DNA from: Diadema setosum
Lineage: Eukaryota; Echinodermata; Echinoidea; Diadematoida; Diadematidae
Length of the DNA stretch: 64,000 nt
Assembly (NCBI GenBank): GCA_033980235.1
Contig: CM067067.1
Coordinates: 29,813,451-29,877,450, forward strand
Direction: 5' to 3'
The position numbers and the translations under genes are program-made. Of the stretch, positions 1-12,100 are shown one piece after another. The notes beneath the pieces are model-generated. The model had not been told where the DNA came from. It worked only from the letters and a program-made list of their open reading frames with translations, and did no database searches. How positions within the stretch are numbered: position 1 is the first letter of the stretch; every line of letters starts with the position of its first letter.

Positions 1-164
1 GTTTGTCACTCCCCTCTTCATCTCTTCTTTTCCTTCTAAACTCAACTTGTCTCATCTATTCCTTCTGTTTCTTATCCTTCCATCACATTTTCTCTTATCA
101 AACGGGGCTTTAGTTTCAGTTGTTATTGTTATTGGGGGGGGGGGGGTTAAATACCATTGTGGTA

Positions 165-428
165 TCAATACTTTGTTGTAGTTGTTGTACACGTAATAGA
201 TATTCTTTTTTTATGTATTGCAAGCCAATCAGTATCATTTTCATCTAAACCAAGACATTCTTCCCACTTATTTTTAACCTTGTTCTGAGACAAATAATCT
301 GTATTTCGTAATAAAAAAATATGCATGTTTAGGTACTTTGGGTTTTCTAACCAACTCAGAAACAATGTTATCAAATATATTTTCATTGACGTCATGCTCA
401 TCTGTAAACCAATCCAAAAACAAACCAT
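165..428 (-). pseudogene. Possible LINE reverse transcriptase C-terminal fragment
   Basis: An open frame of 87 codons whose middle reads NKWEECLGLDENDTDWLAI. The W-x6-9-W pattern resembles the region after the RT domain of L1/Tx1-type LINE proteins, where a KWEEDLG...W motif is common. No RT catalytic motif is present, and the frame runs into a poly-G tract (about 134-146), so it can only be a relic. The resemblance is by eye; it could be a chance ORF. Confidence 0.3.
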
Positions 429-954
429 TCATCAGGGAATTGTACTTGCCCCGATCCGTTATAGCATGGATCCATGGTTATAGGGATGTCATATTCTAAT
501 TAATGTAGTAGATATTGTGTTTCTCAATATTCTTGATTTCAGTCAATTAAAGCAATGATATCAGGGCCATCGATCCGTTTCAATGATGCTGATGGGGAAG
601 GGAAGTAGTATTAGTATGTCTCGGTGTCATAACTTGTGGGAACAATAGAATATGAAATATGAATATGAAAATGATAGATAAGTTATGAAACATTAATATA
701 GGATACATGAAAAAGAAACTACGAATATAAATAAGGAATGAAAAAAAAATAACGTAATAGACGTATTGATGAGAGAAAGGAGTAATGAATGACGTCACTA
801 ATTTTGATATTCATAATGACGTTAGGAGCTTCACTCATTTCCATAAATGACGTCATAGGTTGCATTAAGGTGATATCGGAGAACCCTCTTGGGCATCGGG
901 AATCGGCAATCTTGCTCTGCAGAGTATGACGTCATTTTTGGGGGCTCACACTCT
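429..954. other. No gene seen
   Basis: AT-rich sequence between the LINE-like fragment and the minisatellite. Short open frames here have no recognisable motif. Confidence 0.5.
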
Positions 955-2272
955 TTTTTGGGGCACACCCCCTGGGTGTGGCACACTCTAGCTCTGCACC
1001 CCACCCCTGGGTGTGGCACACTCTAGCTCTGCACCCCACCTCCTGGGTGTGGCACACTGAAGTTGAAAGATGTTTTCATTGCAACTGATTGACAAATTGC
1101 CCTACATCGACGTAAATAAGCACTGAATTGATCAGTGTTTTAGTAGTAGCCATGATAAAAAATCATGGGCGTACATACTCGGGCAGGATTCGAACCCACG
1201 ACCTCTTGATCACCGGACAGGCGTCATCTCCACTAAACAACCGAGCTTTCGCCCGACAGCAAGTGTTGGTTCTAATCCTTATAGCATGCAGCGGGTATTG
1301 CTTTGTTATTCAATTTTTTTTTAATGACTCTGCACCCCACCCCCTGGGTGTGACACACTCCAGCTCTGCACCCCACCCCCTGGGTGTGGCACACTCCTGT
1401 TCTGCACCCCACCCCCTGGGTGTGGCACACTCCTGCTCTGCACCCCACCCCCTGGGTGTGGCACACTCTAGCTCTGCACCCCACCCCTGGGTGTGGCACA
1501 CTCTAGCTCTGCACCCCACCTCCTGGGTGTGGCACACTCTAAACTCTGCACCCCACCCAATGGGTGTGACACACTCCAGCTCTGCACCCCACCCCCTGGG
1601 TGTGGCACACTCCTGCTCTGCACCCCACCCCCTGGGTGTGGCACACTCCTGCTCTGCACCCCACCTCCTGGGTGTGGCACACTCTAGCTCTGCACCCCAC
1701 CTCCTGGGTGTGGCACACTCTAAACTCTGCACCCCACCCAATGGGTGTGACACACTCCAGCTCTGCACCCCACCCCCTGGGTGTGGCACACTCCTGCTCT
1801 GCACCCCACCCCCTGGGTGTGGCACACTCCTGCTCTGCACCCCACCTCCTGGGTGTGGCACACTCTAGCTCTGCACCCCATACCCCTGGGTGTGGCACAC
1901 TCTAGCTCTGCACCCCACCCCCTGGGTGTGGCACACTCTAGCTCTGCACCCCGCCCCCTGGGTGTGGCACACTCTAACTCTGCATCCCACACCCTGGGTG
2001 TGGCACACTCCAGCTCTGCAAACCCCCTGGGTGTGGCACACTCTAGTTCTGCACCCCACCCCCTGGATGTGGCACACTCTAGCTCTGCACCCCGCCCCCT
2101 GGGTGGGGCACACTCTAACTCTGCACCCCACCCCCTGGGTGTGGCACACTCTAGCTCTGCAAACCCCCTGGGTGTGGCACACTCTAGCTCTGCACCCCAC
2201 CCCCCTGGATGTGGCACACTCTAGCTCTGCACCCCACCCCCTGGGTGTGGCACACTCGAGCTCTGCACCCCA
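955..2272. repeat. 36-bp GC-rich minisatellite, about 29 copies
   Basis: A unit of about 36 bp (core CTCTGCACCCCACC then CCTGGGTGTGGCACACT) repeats from 955 to 1057 (three copies) and again from 1326 to 2272 (about 26 copies, some shortened to ~31 bp). Because 36 is a multiple of three, it leaves long open frames on both strands; these are artefacts of the repeat. Higher-order order is visible: a block ending in CACCCAATGGGTGTGACA recurs at about 1550 and 1735, which implies segmental duplication inside the array. The array is interrupted at 1058-1325 by SINE-like DNA. Confidence 0.95.
1060..1325 (-). repeat. tRNA-derived SINE interrupting the minisatellite
   Basis: On the minus strand, 1246 to 1177 folds as a degraded tRNA. 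The acceptor strands AGCTCGG and CCGAGTA pair at six positions. A D-arm-like GTTTAGTGG segment (A box) is present, and the T arm GTGGG-TTCGAAT-CCTGC carries a good B box (GGTTCGAATCC). The anticodon stem has mismatches and position 33 is not T, so a working tRNA is unlikely. About 100 bp of non-tRNA sequence follows, and a T-rich run lies at 1312-1322. A polymerase III SINE is the best reading. Confidence 0.55.
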
Positions 2273-2279
2273 CCAAAAC

Positions 2280-2488
2280 GATGTAGAAAAATATTAATTT
2301 CTTAAAAGACACAAACACCCGACCAGACAAGACCAAATATCAATGATTATAGTCCACACCTAGTTGATGGGTTGTAAACAAGAGTGTATCTTGTTTAAAC
2401 TCCACCCCCTGGATGTGGCACATGATACTTTGTCTTGTCCTGTCGAGTGTTTGTGTCTTTTAAGAAATTAATATTTTCTATATCATTT
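2280..2488. repeat. Inverted repeat (hairpin) at the minisatellite edge
   Basis: The arm at about 2285-2345 is repeated in inverse orientation at about 2421-2480, with TTAATTTCTTAAAAGACACA matching TGTGTCTTTTAAGAAATTAA. The ~75-bp loop contains one isolated, mutated minisatellite unit (CACCCCCTGGATGTGGCACA). This suggests the array and the hairpin belong to one mobile or duplicated unit. Confidence 0.75.
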
Positions 2489-2944
2489 TGTACAGTCTTG
2501 TTTACTACGTGATATAGGACACGCCACGCAGTCACACCAACGCACACTATTTTGAAATCATTTTGTATACTGTGATGTATACAAAGTGAAGTGGATGTCA
2601 CACAATTTTCACACTTTACACCTTCGCTTGTACGGGACCCACGAGTCCGGATTTCATCAGCTAACAAGCAGAAAACAAAACAACACAAAACAAAACAAAA
2701 CAAGACAAAACAAAAGGTCTTCACTGCAACTTCCGGGTTTCTTCAAATGACATCTTTACAGTGCAAAAACAAAGGCCTTATAGTTATACCGCAGCCAAAG
2801 GTTTCAATACCGTAGTTCTATTTTTTTTTTTTTCTATTTCCATAGTAGGTACCTACCATGCTTCCGGGGTTAAAAAAAAAAAAAAAAAAAAAAGTCGGGC
2901 CCAAAGTGGTGACATCCTATGTATTTCTAGGTACGGGTGTCAAA

Positions 2945-3001
<57 letters not shown>

Positions 3002-3099
3002 GGGGGGGGGGGCAAAATATAGAGATGGAAATTATGCTCCAGAGGATTCAACTCTTTTAAATACTAGCATTGATTCCTAGACTTGGATGGCGCAAAAAC
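2489..3099. other. Low-complexity stretch with (GT)n
   Basis: Holds an AAAAC-rich tract near 2668-2714, poly-T near 2821, poly-A near 2872-2893 and a (GT)n microsatellite at about 2947-3001 followed by a G run. No gene seen. Confidence 0.8.
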
Positions 3100-3500
3100 C
3101 TGAGGAGATTGTGATCTACACAAGAACATGGACCAAAGGGCGTCAAACGGTGTTACAAACATGGACTTTCCAAAAGCGTCTGACAAGGTTGGACATGAAC
3201 GACTTTTACACAAATTGGACTTCTATGGTATCAGGGGGAAAATCTTAAATGGATTCAAAGCTTTCTCCATGGAAAAAGTCAGAGGTAATTTCGGACAGTT
3301 ATATATCAAATATTCTCCAATAGCAGTATCTCTGGAGTGGAGTCGGTTCTAATGGGCCCGTGCCTTTTTCTGCTTTACATTAATGATTTGCCTGATGGTC
3401 TAGCATCAAAATGTTTGCCTATTTGCCGATGATGCAATCTCCTACATGACCATCGACAATCAACATCATACACAAAATCTTTAAGAGGACCTAATCTGAT
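3100..3500 (+). pseudogene. Decayed LINE reverse transcriptase fragment
   Basis: From 3128 the frame reads MDFPKASDKVGHERLLHKLD and continues with a FYGIRGKIL-like segment. This is the RT 'DFSKAFDKVPHERLLHKL' block of Jockey/CR1-like LINEs, with the catalytic-region FS of DFSKAFD changed. After a frameshift, 3355-3450 reads LHINDLPD in one frame and FADDAISY (the second catalytic FADD box) in another. The spacing from the first block to FADD fits an RT palm. A ~30-bp poly-A run follows at about 3514-3545. Frameshifts and stops make it non-functional. Confidence 0.8.
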
Positions 3501-3512
3501 TTGGATACTGGG

Positions 3513-3547
<35 letters not shown>

Positions 3548-4982
3548 AAAGAAGAATGATGGTTGAGAACATCCTAAATGCAAGGTTTTGACAATCTCCA
3601 GGAAAAAAAAGAAAGGTTCAACAACATTTTACAATACATGTGCGATATCCTGATGACATTTAGATCTTATTTCATAATAAACTCTTTGAAAAGGGAATAT
3701 TCTGAGTCATTGTTTTGTTTTGTACGTTTTGTGTTCTCTCCACGTAGGTAAAAAAAAAAAAGAAAAAAAGAGGAAAATTCATTGATACACTTGTCGCCGT
3801 TAGCCCGGATTGACAGGCTAATCATGTACAATAAAATGCACAATAATCTTGCTCATCTTTCGGCACAGGACTGTAAATATCAAACAGGTTACTCAGTTGA
3901 CGAGAGCCACCCAACCACATACATATAAGACACAATACTAGTACTCGAGAATTAAATCGCATCGCCATTCCTTCTTTCCGACTGTCCGAAAAGCTGGAGT
4001 TCCCTGTCCTCGGCACAGAGCCGATATATACGACTCTGCCTCGGAAATTGTCGCAGCGCCATCTGTGGGAGCATTCCGAAACTGATTGAAGGTTGATCAC
4101 ATTTGTTTGTTAGTCTATGTCTTCATTAAAAAAGGAAAAGAAAAAAAAAAGATATATAGTTCACTTCAAATTGTTAGATAAACATTTTTTTCTTCAGAAC
4201 CTTGAACTTATACTATAGATAATATTGTACTCTTCCTACAACTGGCAGAACTTTGTGGTTCCACTCTTCATAACACAAGTGGTTCGGAAAGAATTCAAGG
4301 AAACATTAGTCCTATACATGGGGTCAATGGAGGAGATTTCGTTGACGCGTATTGTAGGTCTAACGGTATGAATATAATGAGTTGAATATAATCCCACACC
4401 TTAACATGCAGGGATAATTCCATAATCACCTTTGCATAAAGGATGAAGTGAGGATGTCATCACTTTTACAATAAGTGCGCGTGAATTTGACACTTTTAAT
4501 GAAATACGACGAAAAAAAAACGCACATAAGCACACACACACACAAACAAACAAAGCAATCATATTAATCATGAGCGTCAAATTATAGTGTACACGTGGAA
4601 TAACTTGGCAAACATTACATTTCAAGGGGAGGGTCCGATTGGTCACTCATTGACAAAAATAATGTCTATCTTGAGTATTTTCTTCCCGAAAATGTCCACG
4701 AAGAGACCACAGGGTAGCATCATCACCTGATGAGGTGCTTTTGTTAATTACATGACTGCTACCGATATTTCTGTTTTGTGGAATCAAAAATGGGAAGTTT
4801 TATATAGAATTTACAAAACTAATTACATATTTAAAGTTCTGCCTATATATTACTTCATTCTATCGTGTACTTTTTTAAAATTCAAGTCAGTGTGATTTTG
4901 GAGAAGAATTTCCTCTATGGCCGTCAGATGCGTGACATAGATTTTTAAGAAATAAATCTGTTGGTCAGAGTTGGCGCGGCGG
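3501..4982. other. No gene seen
   Basis: AT-rich DNA with A tracts at 3514-3545, 3750 and 4141. A minus-strand 92-codon open frame (3822-4100) has no recognised domain. No repeat arms found by eye. Confidence 0.45.
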
Positions 4983-5083
4983 TAGCCTTTTTTGTCAAGG
5001 CCCTCTCTCTCTGTATGATGGTGAACTAATGGGACGAAGAATCGAGCTCAGCTGACAACGAGAGGGCCTTGACAAAAAGCTTA
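4983..5083. mobile_element. Very short MITE, relative of the 36.4 kb hAT-like element
   Basis: Ends are TAGCCTTTTTTGTCAAGGCC and, inverted, GGCCTTGACAAAAAGCTTA. These match the termini of the 486-bp element at 36394-36879, so this ~100-bp copy is an internally deleted family member. Flanks share a GGCGCGG(C/T)GG motif that may be a worn target duplication with a few extra bases. Confidence 0.7.
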
Positions 5084-5110
5084 ATTATGGCGCGGTGGGA
5101 GAGAGTGACG

Positions 5111-6085
5111 TTGATTATTCCGAAGGTTCGTTAATCAGAAAGTGAAATAAGGTTATAGTTTTTTTTTAGTTTAGTTTAGTTTAGTTTAGTTTTTGTTTTT
5201 GTTTTTGTTTTTGTTTGTTTGTTTGTTGTTTTTTTTTTTTTTTTGGGGGGGGGGGAGGGGGGTTCGTTATTCCGAAACACACACAATCCCTATATACAAT
5301 AAGAGGTTCGTCAATCCGAAAGTGAAAAAGGGTTCCTTAATTCCCGAACATCTGTGGCGATATTCCGAAAGGTTCGTTAATCCGAAAATGAAAATGTAAA
5401 GGTCGTTATTCCAAAGAAAAGTTCGTCAATCTGTCGTGAAAACCAAATGAGGAGCGTTATTCCGAAGAATCGTTATAAAATCCGAAAAATGAAAAGCCCA
5501 GGATGAAAAGAAGGTGCCTATAAACGAACCTTTCTTTTTTCGGATTAATGAACCGTCGGAATAACGAACCTTCTTTCATTTTTAGATGACGAACCTTCGG
5601 AATAACGAACCTTTGGATCTGTAACCGTCCGGTCGATGTCAGCATCGCAAACTTAGTTAGGATATAAGATCTACAGTATAATCTACCTCTTCCATCGGCA
5701 ACAGACTCTGTCTGATTAACTGATAACATCCAGCCTGCGAATATCAAATTATCACCGATGGTCGACGTTTGACTTCGGATCCAGGCACGCACGTTGCTAT
5801 TTGAAGTAAATGATGTGTGCATTTCCTTCTACTTTTTGTAACAAATTTTAACTTCGAGTGGGTGACTCCATTTTCACGTTTATCTATTCTCAGCTAGTTC
5901 CACGACAGAGAGAAAATACAATGTCAAGATGAAAAACAAAAACAAAAACAAAACGCGTTATAGTTTTGATTCTCGCAGGAACGATAAACAAAAAGACATG
6001 TGTGGTAAACGTCACAAGTATACATACAACTTCGGAATAACGCGGCAATTAAAATGTTCAGATTAACGAACCCCCAATTCATTTC
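5111..6085. repeat. Dispersed GTTCGTTAATCCGAAA-type repeat array
   Basis: At least ten copies of a motif like GGTTCGTTAWTCCGAAAG (or its complement TTCGGAATAACGAACC) occur in both orientations, separated by 15-100 bp. Examples lie near 5125, 5262, 5305, 5371, 5451, 5541, 5570, 5596, 6030 and 6060. A (TTTAG)n/(TTTTG)n tract lies at 5166-5230. Related copies occur at 26420-26550. No coding potential. Confidence 0.75.
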
Positions 6086-6709
6086 GGATAAAGAAACATC
6101 TTAGAGCAAGATGCTACATAAGTACTTGCCCGATTGCCTGGGGCAAGTGAAAATTAAAGTCGGGAAAGCGTTTTGGAACAGAGGAAAAATGCTTGCCGAA
6201 ATTGGGCAAATAAAAAAAAGTTTGAAGCCACCTTTATTTTTTTTTTCCACTTTCCCCCTCCAAACCCACGAAGGCAACCATACAGTACCAAATGATAACG
6301 ACTGTTTAATGATACAATGCACTTCAATTTCATTTCAGCAATTTTCCAACATGGTGTAGAAATCTCAATGCAATGCAACACCAGCACTCAATCAAACCAA
6401 GTTTGATACTCCAATGTGTTTAAGCGTGTGAATCAACATGTGCTGTTTATTTAAATGATTGCGTTTTATGAAGGCCTTGACTATATAAAAAGAGATTTTC
6501 TTATAATTTTGGACTTTCTTTCTCGACAAGTAAAATTCATGTTCGGGTAAGTGTTCTGCAACAATTTAAAAATCTGGCGGACTATAGTATGTAGGAGGTA
6601 GGCCTAATCAGACAAAATCAGATTAGAATGAGAAATCAGCAAACCACCTTTTGAACTCAAGTGACCCACATACCGCCACACTGGTCGCTGACACGCATCG
6701 CATCGTACT
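6086..6709. other. No gene seen
   Basis: AT-rich sequence. Overlapping short open frames on both strands around 6101-6387 show no motif. Confidence 0.45.
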
Positions 6710-6942
6710 CTCTAAAAAAATCGAGTGAAAATATATATTCACTCTTGAAGGAGTGAATACAAAAAAAAAAGAGTGAATTTGGAGTGTATTTTCAGTGAAC
6801 ATGTTCATTTTCACTCGTTTTAGAGTGACCTCAGGGATCACTCACTTCGAGTGATCCCTAAGGTCACTCCAAAATGAGTGAAATGAACATTTTCAATCAA
6901 AATTCACTCCAATTTCACTCTAAATTCACTTTAAAAAAAAAA
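6710..6942. repeat. Foldback element built of GAGTGAA motifs
   Basis: A long imperfect palindrome. TCGAGTGAAAATATATATTC on the left answers AATTCACT-rich sequence on the right, and the centre is GAGTGACCTCAGGGATCACT and its mirror around 6835-6855. A second copy with the same architecture is at 26109-26385. This fits a MITE-like foldback element; no clear target duplication seen. Confidence 0.75.
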
Positions 6943-7188
6943 ATCTCCAAGTACTGTTTTTGATCAGGGCATTACCCCCGTTTTGACCTAAACCACGAGC
7001 ACGACCCCAAACACCTCTGCCACTTTGATATTTTTTTTTCATTGATATTTTTTCAGTTCCATTCAAACAATGCCAAAGATAAGCAATTTACATTACTGTA
7101 CAACGTGACAAAAGAATCATTATTGGTCACAATAAAAAAAAAATAGTTCCTTTATTGTGTAATATTTTCACACTTTGAAAATAAAACA

Positions 7189-7238
<50 letters not shown>

Positions 7239-8324
7239 TCTCGGGCCCTGAAAACTGTACATTGACTGACTACCACATCATCGACGATAATGAGCTTGGT
7301 TCACCACCATCACAAGCAAAAAAAAACCAAAACAAAACAAAACAAAACAAGAAACACACGCACACACTCTCAGAAACAATAATAATAAGAAAGCACTTCA
7401 TACTGGTATAAGTTTGTTTGAATCAATGTCTCTGGGCTGAGGAAACCATGGAAAAGTCCAGTAACTGATATTTTGAGAAATTCGAAATCCTCTTCAAGTT
7501 CCAGCTCCATATTTACATTGTACTTATTATTTTCCTCGTTTTCTTTGCTCACGACACGCGCGACGTTCACCCGCGGGAATTTAGTCGTTTTCCTCTTTTT
7601 ATTTGATTTTCTCAGATACCATACCTTTCTACTTGTTACCGTACTCAACACATGGAAGCCTGCGACACGACGAGCAAGCTACGGCACTGGTGACCCGCGT
7701 CTTTCCGAACACTTTTAAGCAGAATAATGGCTGTGAGTATATTTATATCAGACATCCACTAACTTCATTTAGATTTATGATATTCTATGAATCTTACATG
7801 CGAATTTTCGCCGTTATTCTCTCACAAACACCCCATTTATATGGGACGATCGAGTACCCGCTTCGCCACCACGACGTCGTTAGCTTACCACCACGGCACT
7901 GTGAGGTTCGATGACAGAGGCCTGACTTGTGGGGCGGCGCGGCGCCCGCCTGGCGCTCGGCAGCCTCGCCTGACGCGTCGGTGTTTTCTTTCTATGTAAA
8001 TTACTGACTTCAGTTTAGTGTTACAGTCAACTTTTAACTGCATCATGTTTGTTAAAGAGGTGCGGATTCAGTGTAACGTCCCTTTGAATTCCTAGTTGCA
8101 GACAGAAGCTTTCGGCACCCCAAACACGACAAACAAAAAGCATACTGATTTTAATTTAGACGTCTACTTAATTTACTAATAAATATTAGAGAGATGTCTA
8201 TACTTAGGTGTAGCTTAAATTTACATTATAATATACGAAGCCCCAAATAGACCCTAGTAAATGCCATTTTTGCAAACAAACAAACATTGCCATTGGTGAA
8301 CAAAAAAATAAATTATTCCATATA
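6943..8324. other. No gene; (CA)n tract and a small CpG-rich patch
   Basis: A (CA)n microsatellite covers about 7187-7232. A short GC- and CpG-rich patch lies at about 7920-7985 (GGCGGCGCGGCGCCCGCC). Open frames here (for example 7473-7718) are Ser/Phe-rich and unrecognised. Confidence 0.5.
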
Positions 8325-8530
8325 GTAGGCCAGCCAAGACGATTTTTTTTACTTTGGACAGCAAAATTTGTTAATGCTAAGTTTTCCAGCTGAAAGTCTT
8401 GCAAAAATACTCAAGTTAAGCGTACGGCCGGATGTCAAGCGCGTTTTTGCCGAAAAATGCCTTTTTTAGCACAAAATTTGAAAGAGTGTCAAAAGAGTGT
8501 CAATCACGATTTTTATTTTTTTACCGAAAT
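8325..8530 (+). repeat. Interspersed repeat, copy 1
   Basis: Shares about 200 bp with the reverse complement of 35505-35740. Shared blocks include GAAAGTCTTGCAAAAATACT, GCGTACGGCCGGATGTCA and CGCGTTTTTGCCGAAAAATG. No ends or target duplication were recognised, so the class is unknown. Confidence 0.75.
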
Positions 8531-9178
8531 AAGTAATGGTTGATAAGTACCTTTCAAACTAGAAATGTGTTATCTTCCATTTCAAGTTTAGAACCTGACT
8601 AATATGCATTTGAATGTAGAATTTTTACACGCACATATATGGCGCAATGAAACATAAAAACTTGATTTACTCAAAATTGTACTTTGTAAAATCTACCAAT
8701 ATTTTAATAAAGTTTTTTTAAACTACCTAAATGAATCTATTCAAAAGTTTTTATTTTTCCGAAATATAATATATATTCTGATATCTTATGCAGCAAAGAA
8801 ATTACAAGATAAGGCGAAAGATAACTCGTTTTATGTTATCCTAAATGGGACGATGTATTTTTACCGGACGCGCATTTTGAATGAAAAATCGAATGTATAG
8901 CATAAGCCCATATATATTGTACACGGTATATAGTGCGTGTAGGTATTTATCTTACATAATTGGCGAAGTCAATGGACAGGTTGGATAGCTGACTGCAAAA
9001 CCCTTTGTGGTACCTTGATATGACTGAAATGTGCTTCTCTCCCCCCCCCCCCCCCCCCCCAAAAAAAAAAAAAAAAAAAAAAAAAAATCAGTAGTGTTGT
9101 TACCATGGCAACTGATCATCATTAGGTCACTCAAATTTCAAAATTCAACTAGACTTGGAATTTGTCAACACTGACAAA
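8531..9178. other. No gene; C20-A27 homopolymer junction
   Basis: AT-rich. A run of 20 C (9041-9060) passes directly into 27 A (9061-9087). Nothing else recognised. Confidence 0.6.
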
Positions 9179-12100
9179 TTAGGTGATCCGATCTGTTCGT
9201 AAATCAACGATTTGAGTCTCCTGATCCCAATAGGCATGACCATACCGGTTTCATCTGTGTTTAGTGGACATTGGCCGTGTGATGTTTGGATTCTCATTTA
9301 GAAAAGGTAGTCAGACCTGACATCTATGGTACACAATTCCGTATACACTAACGAAGATACAGAATGAAGTATATTTGACCTTTGACCCCAATTTGCACAG
9401 ACAAGATGGCATCTGAGCAAAAAGTGGTTATTTTGCGAAATGATCCTTGTAACATGGTCTTTACGTGTGCAAAATATGGCAAAGATAGGACATGTATTCA
9501 CCAAGATACAGGATGATACATTTATGACCTTTGACCCTAATTTACATACCCAAGATGACGTCTGATCAAGTAGTTGTTATTTTATGAAATAATGTACGTG
9601 ACATGAACTAAACATGTGCAAAATATGGGGATGATAGGGGGTGTTTTTCTTGAGTTATTGCAGAGAAAGTTGCAGAAAGAAAGAAATATCTCAATACATC
9701 GAAGATAAGTTTGATTTCAACCAAGTCTTTTGACGTGATCTCGGCGTCATATGAAAAAATAGAGAGAACTTTGACGACAGCTCAAAGTCTCAGCTACAAC
9801 ATACTAAAATCTGGGAGAAATTCACCGAAGCATAAGTGAGCTAGTGCTCAATACATCGAAGATAAGCTTTAATTTCAACCACGTTTTTTGACGTGATCCC
9901 GACATCGTATGAAAAAATGGAGGGCACACTTTCGATAATCCAAAGTCTCAGCTACAACCTATTAAAATCTGGGAGAAATTCACCGAAGCATAAGTGAGCT
10001 AGTGCTCGATAAAGACAATCATGTCAATTTTCACATCTACAAAAATTCCCTCCCATAGAGATAACACGTCATAACGAAGATAAAGAAAGAAGTACATATG
10101 ACCTTTGACCCCACTTTGCACAGCCAAGATGGAATATCTGAGCAAAAAGTGGTTATTTTGTGAAATGATCCTTGTAACATGGTCTTTACGTGTGCAAAAT
10201 ATGGAAAAGATAAGACATGTATTCACCAAGATACAAGATGATACATTTATGACATTTGACCCTAATTTACATACCCAAGATGACGTCTGATCAAGTAGTT
10301 GTTATTTTATGAAATAATGTACGTGACATGAACTAAACATGTGCAAAATATGGGGATGATAGGGGGTGTTTTTCTTGAGTTATTGCAGAGAAAGTTGCAG
10401 AAAGAAAGAAATATCTCAATACATCGAAGATAAGTTTGATTTCAACCAAGTTTTTTGACGTGATCTCGGCGTCGTATGAAAAAATAGAGAAAATTTGACG
10501 ACAGCTCAAAGTCTCAGCTACAACATACTAAAATCTGGGAGAAATTCACCAAAGAGTAAGTGAGCTAGTGCTCGATAAAGACCGTCATGTCAATTTTCAT
10601 TTCCAGAAAAATTCCCTCCCATAGAGATAACAGGTAAACTGGTTAAATTTGACAAGGTTACATTATATCCATTTTCACGAGGTGAAGACATCATCCGATT
10701 AAAACTTTGATGAATAAAACTTAAAGAGTATTAAATCGGCTACAACATCCTGAAATCTGGAAGAAATTCACCGAAGGGTAAGTGAGCTAGTCGTCGATAA
10801 AGACAATCATGTCAATTTTCACATCTAGACAAATTCCCTCCCATAGAGATAACACGTCATAATGAAGATAAAGAAAGAAGTACATATGTGACCCGCGACA
10901 ACGGTTTCAGGCAAAAGTCGGGCATTTTGAAAATTCATTTTTTCACTGAATCACATTGCCCATTTCCTAAGCTTTGCATTGATATAAAACACTTGTATTC
11001 TTCGGCACCATAAGTGGGCATGGAAAGCGAAATAAAATGCACTTTTTAATTTGTTAGCCTGACAAAATTGCGAGAAAACGGGCTTTGAAGTTTCACCTCT
11101 TACTCAAAGACAATGTCCGAGCGGCGATGCGAGGTGAGAATCACCCATCCGTACGATGGTGCAAATCGATGTTAAGCTCCGCCTCTAGCAACCACATCGC
11201 CTTCTGATTGGCTCACTGAGAGAGTCAAATTTCCCGGGCACCCTTCCCACTAGCTTAGCGTATGGAGCCGAAAAACAATGCGGTTCGCTCGGGTTTGTGC
11301 AATACCAGTACGTCTTTCAAAATGGCGGATACGATAATTGCACGTATGGTGTACATTGTGTATGGTGCACGCATTACGCAATGGCATCCACACTCCATGA
11401 CCATGTGCATGTAACAGGAGCGGGTGGCGAATCCACACATTTACAAATCGCGTTTTCATTGTTGTTGCTTTGACTTTATCATTGGCGACCCTTTTGAAGG
11501 CAGAAAAATGCCAGTGCTGGCAAGGGTCACGATTCCTGTTTGTTTTTCTTTTACAAGCCGTGCATAATAAAGTTGCCTTGTTCGGTGGTGTTGATTATAT
11601 CAAAACAAACAAACAAACACGTACGACTCGTTAGTTTGGTGCGATCTTGATGTGTAGTATTTGAATATAACTGGTTACATGTGTCCTCTCCTTTCCTCTC
11701 ATCATCCTTCCCTTGAGTCAGTCTGCTGTCATAATTCTTACTACATGTACAAGTAGACTATTTTTTTTTCTTTTCACACGATTATGTCGTGCCACATGAT
11801 TTTTGTTTCTCTTCCGTTGTCGAACAATGCGGTAGGATAGTTTGGATAGAAAGCCAAACGAAGAGCACGCACTACAGAGCGAGCGTATAAACCACTGTAG
11901 CAAGAACAATGGAGCATGTAATTATGCACGCGTGGACAAAGCATTCCCAAAACGCTGGAACTGGTGTCCCGGGGCCCGAAGGCCGAATTATGTAAATGTT
12001 TGCGACGCACCAGCCAATCGCATGCGAGACCCTGCGCCGTAGCAACGCTGGGGATACTGGCGCGGCGTTCGAAAGAAGCTCGAAACTGACGAGTGCGATC

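Noticed and set aside
1177..1246. A functional tRNA gene on the minus strand
   Set aside because: The anticodon stem has mismatches, position 33 is not T and non-tRNA sequence follows; a SINE head fits better.
1128..1868. Long open frames on both strands (up to 246 codons) across the minisatellite
   Set aside because: They arise because the 36-bp unit is a multiple of three. The translation is a mere repeat of the unit, and the frames coexist on both strands.
955..2272. Direct repeats that could be mistaken for a CRISPR array
   Set aside because: Units abut without unique spacers, and the window is animal DNA with introns.
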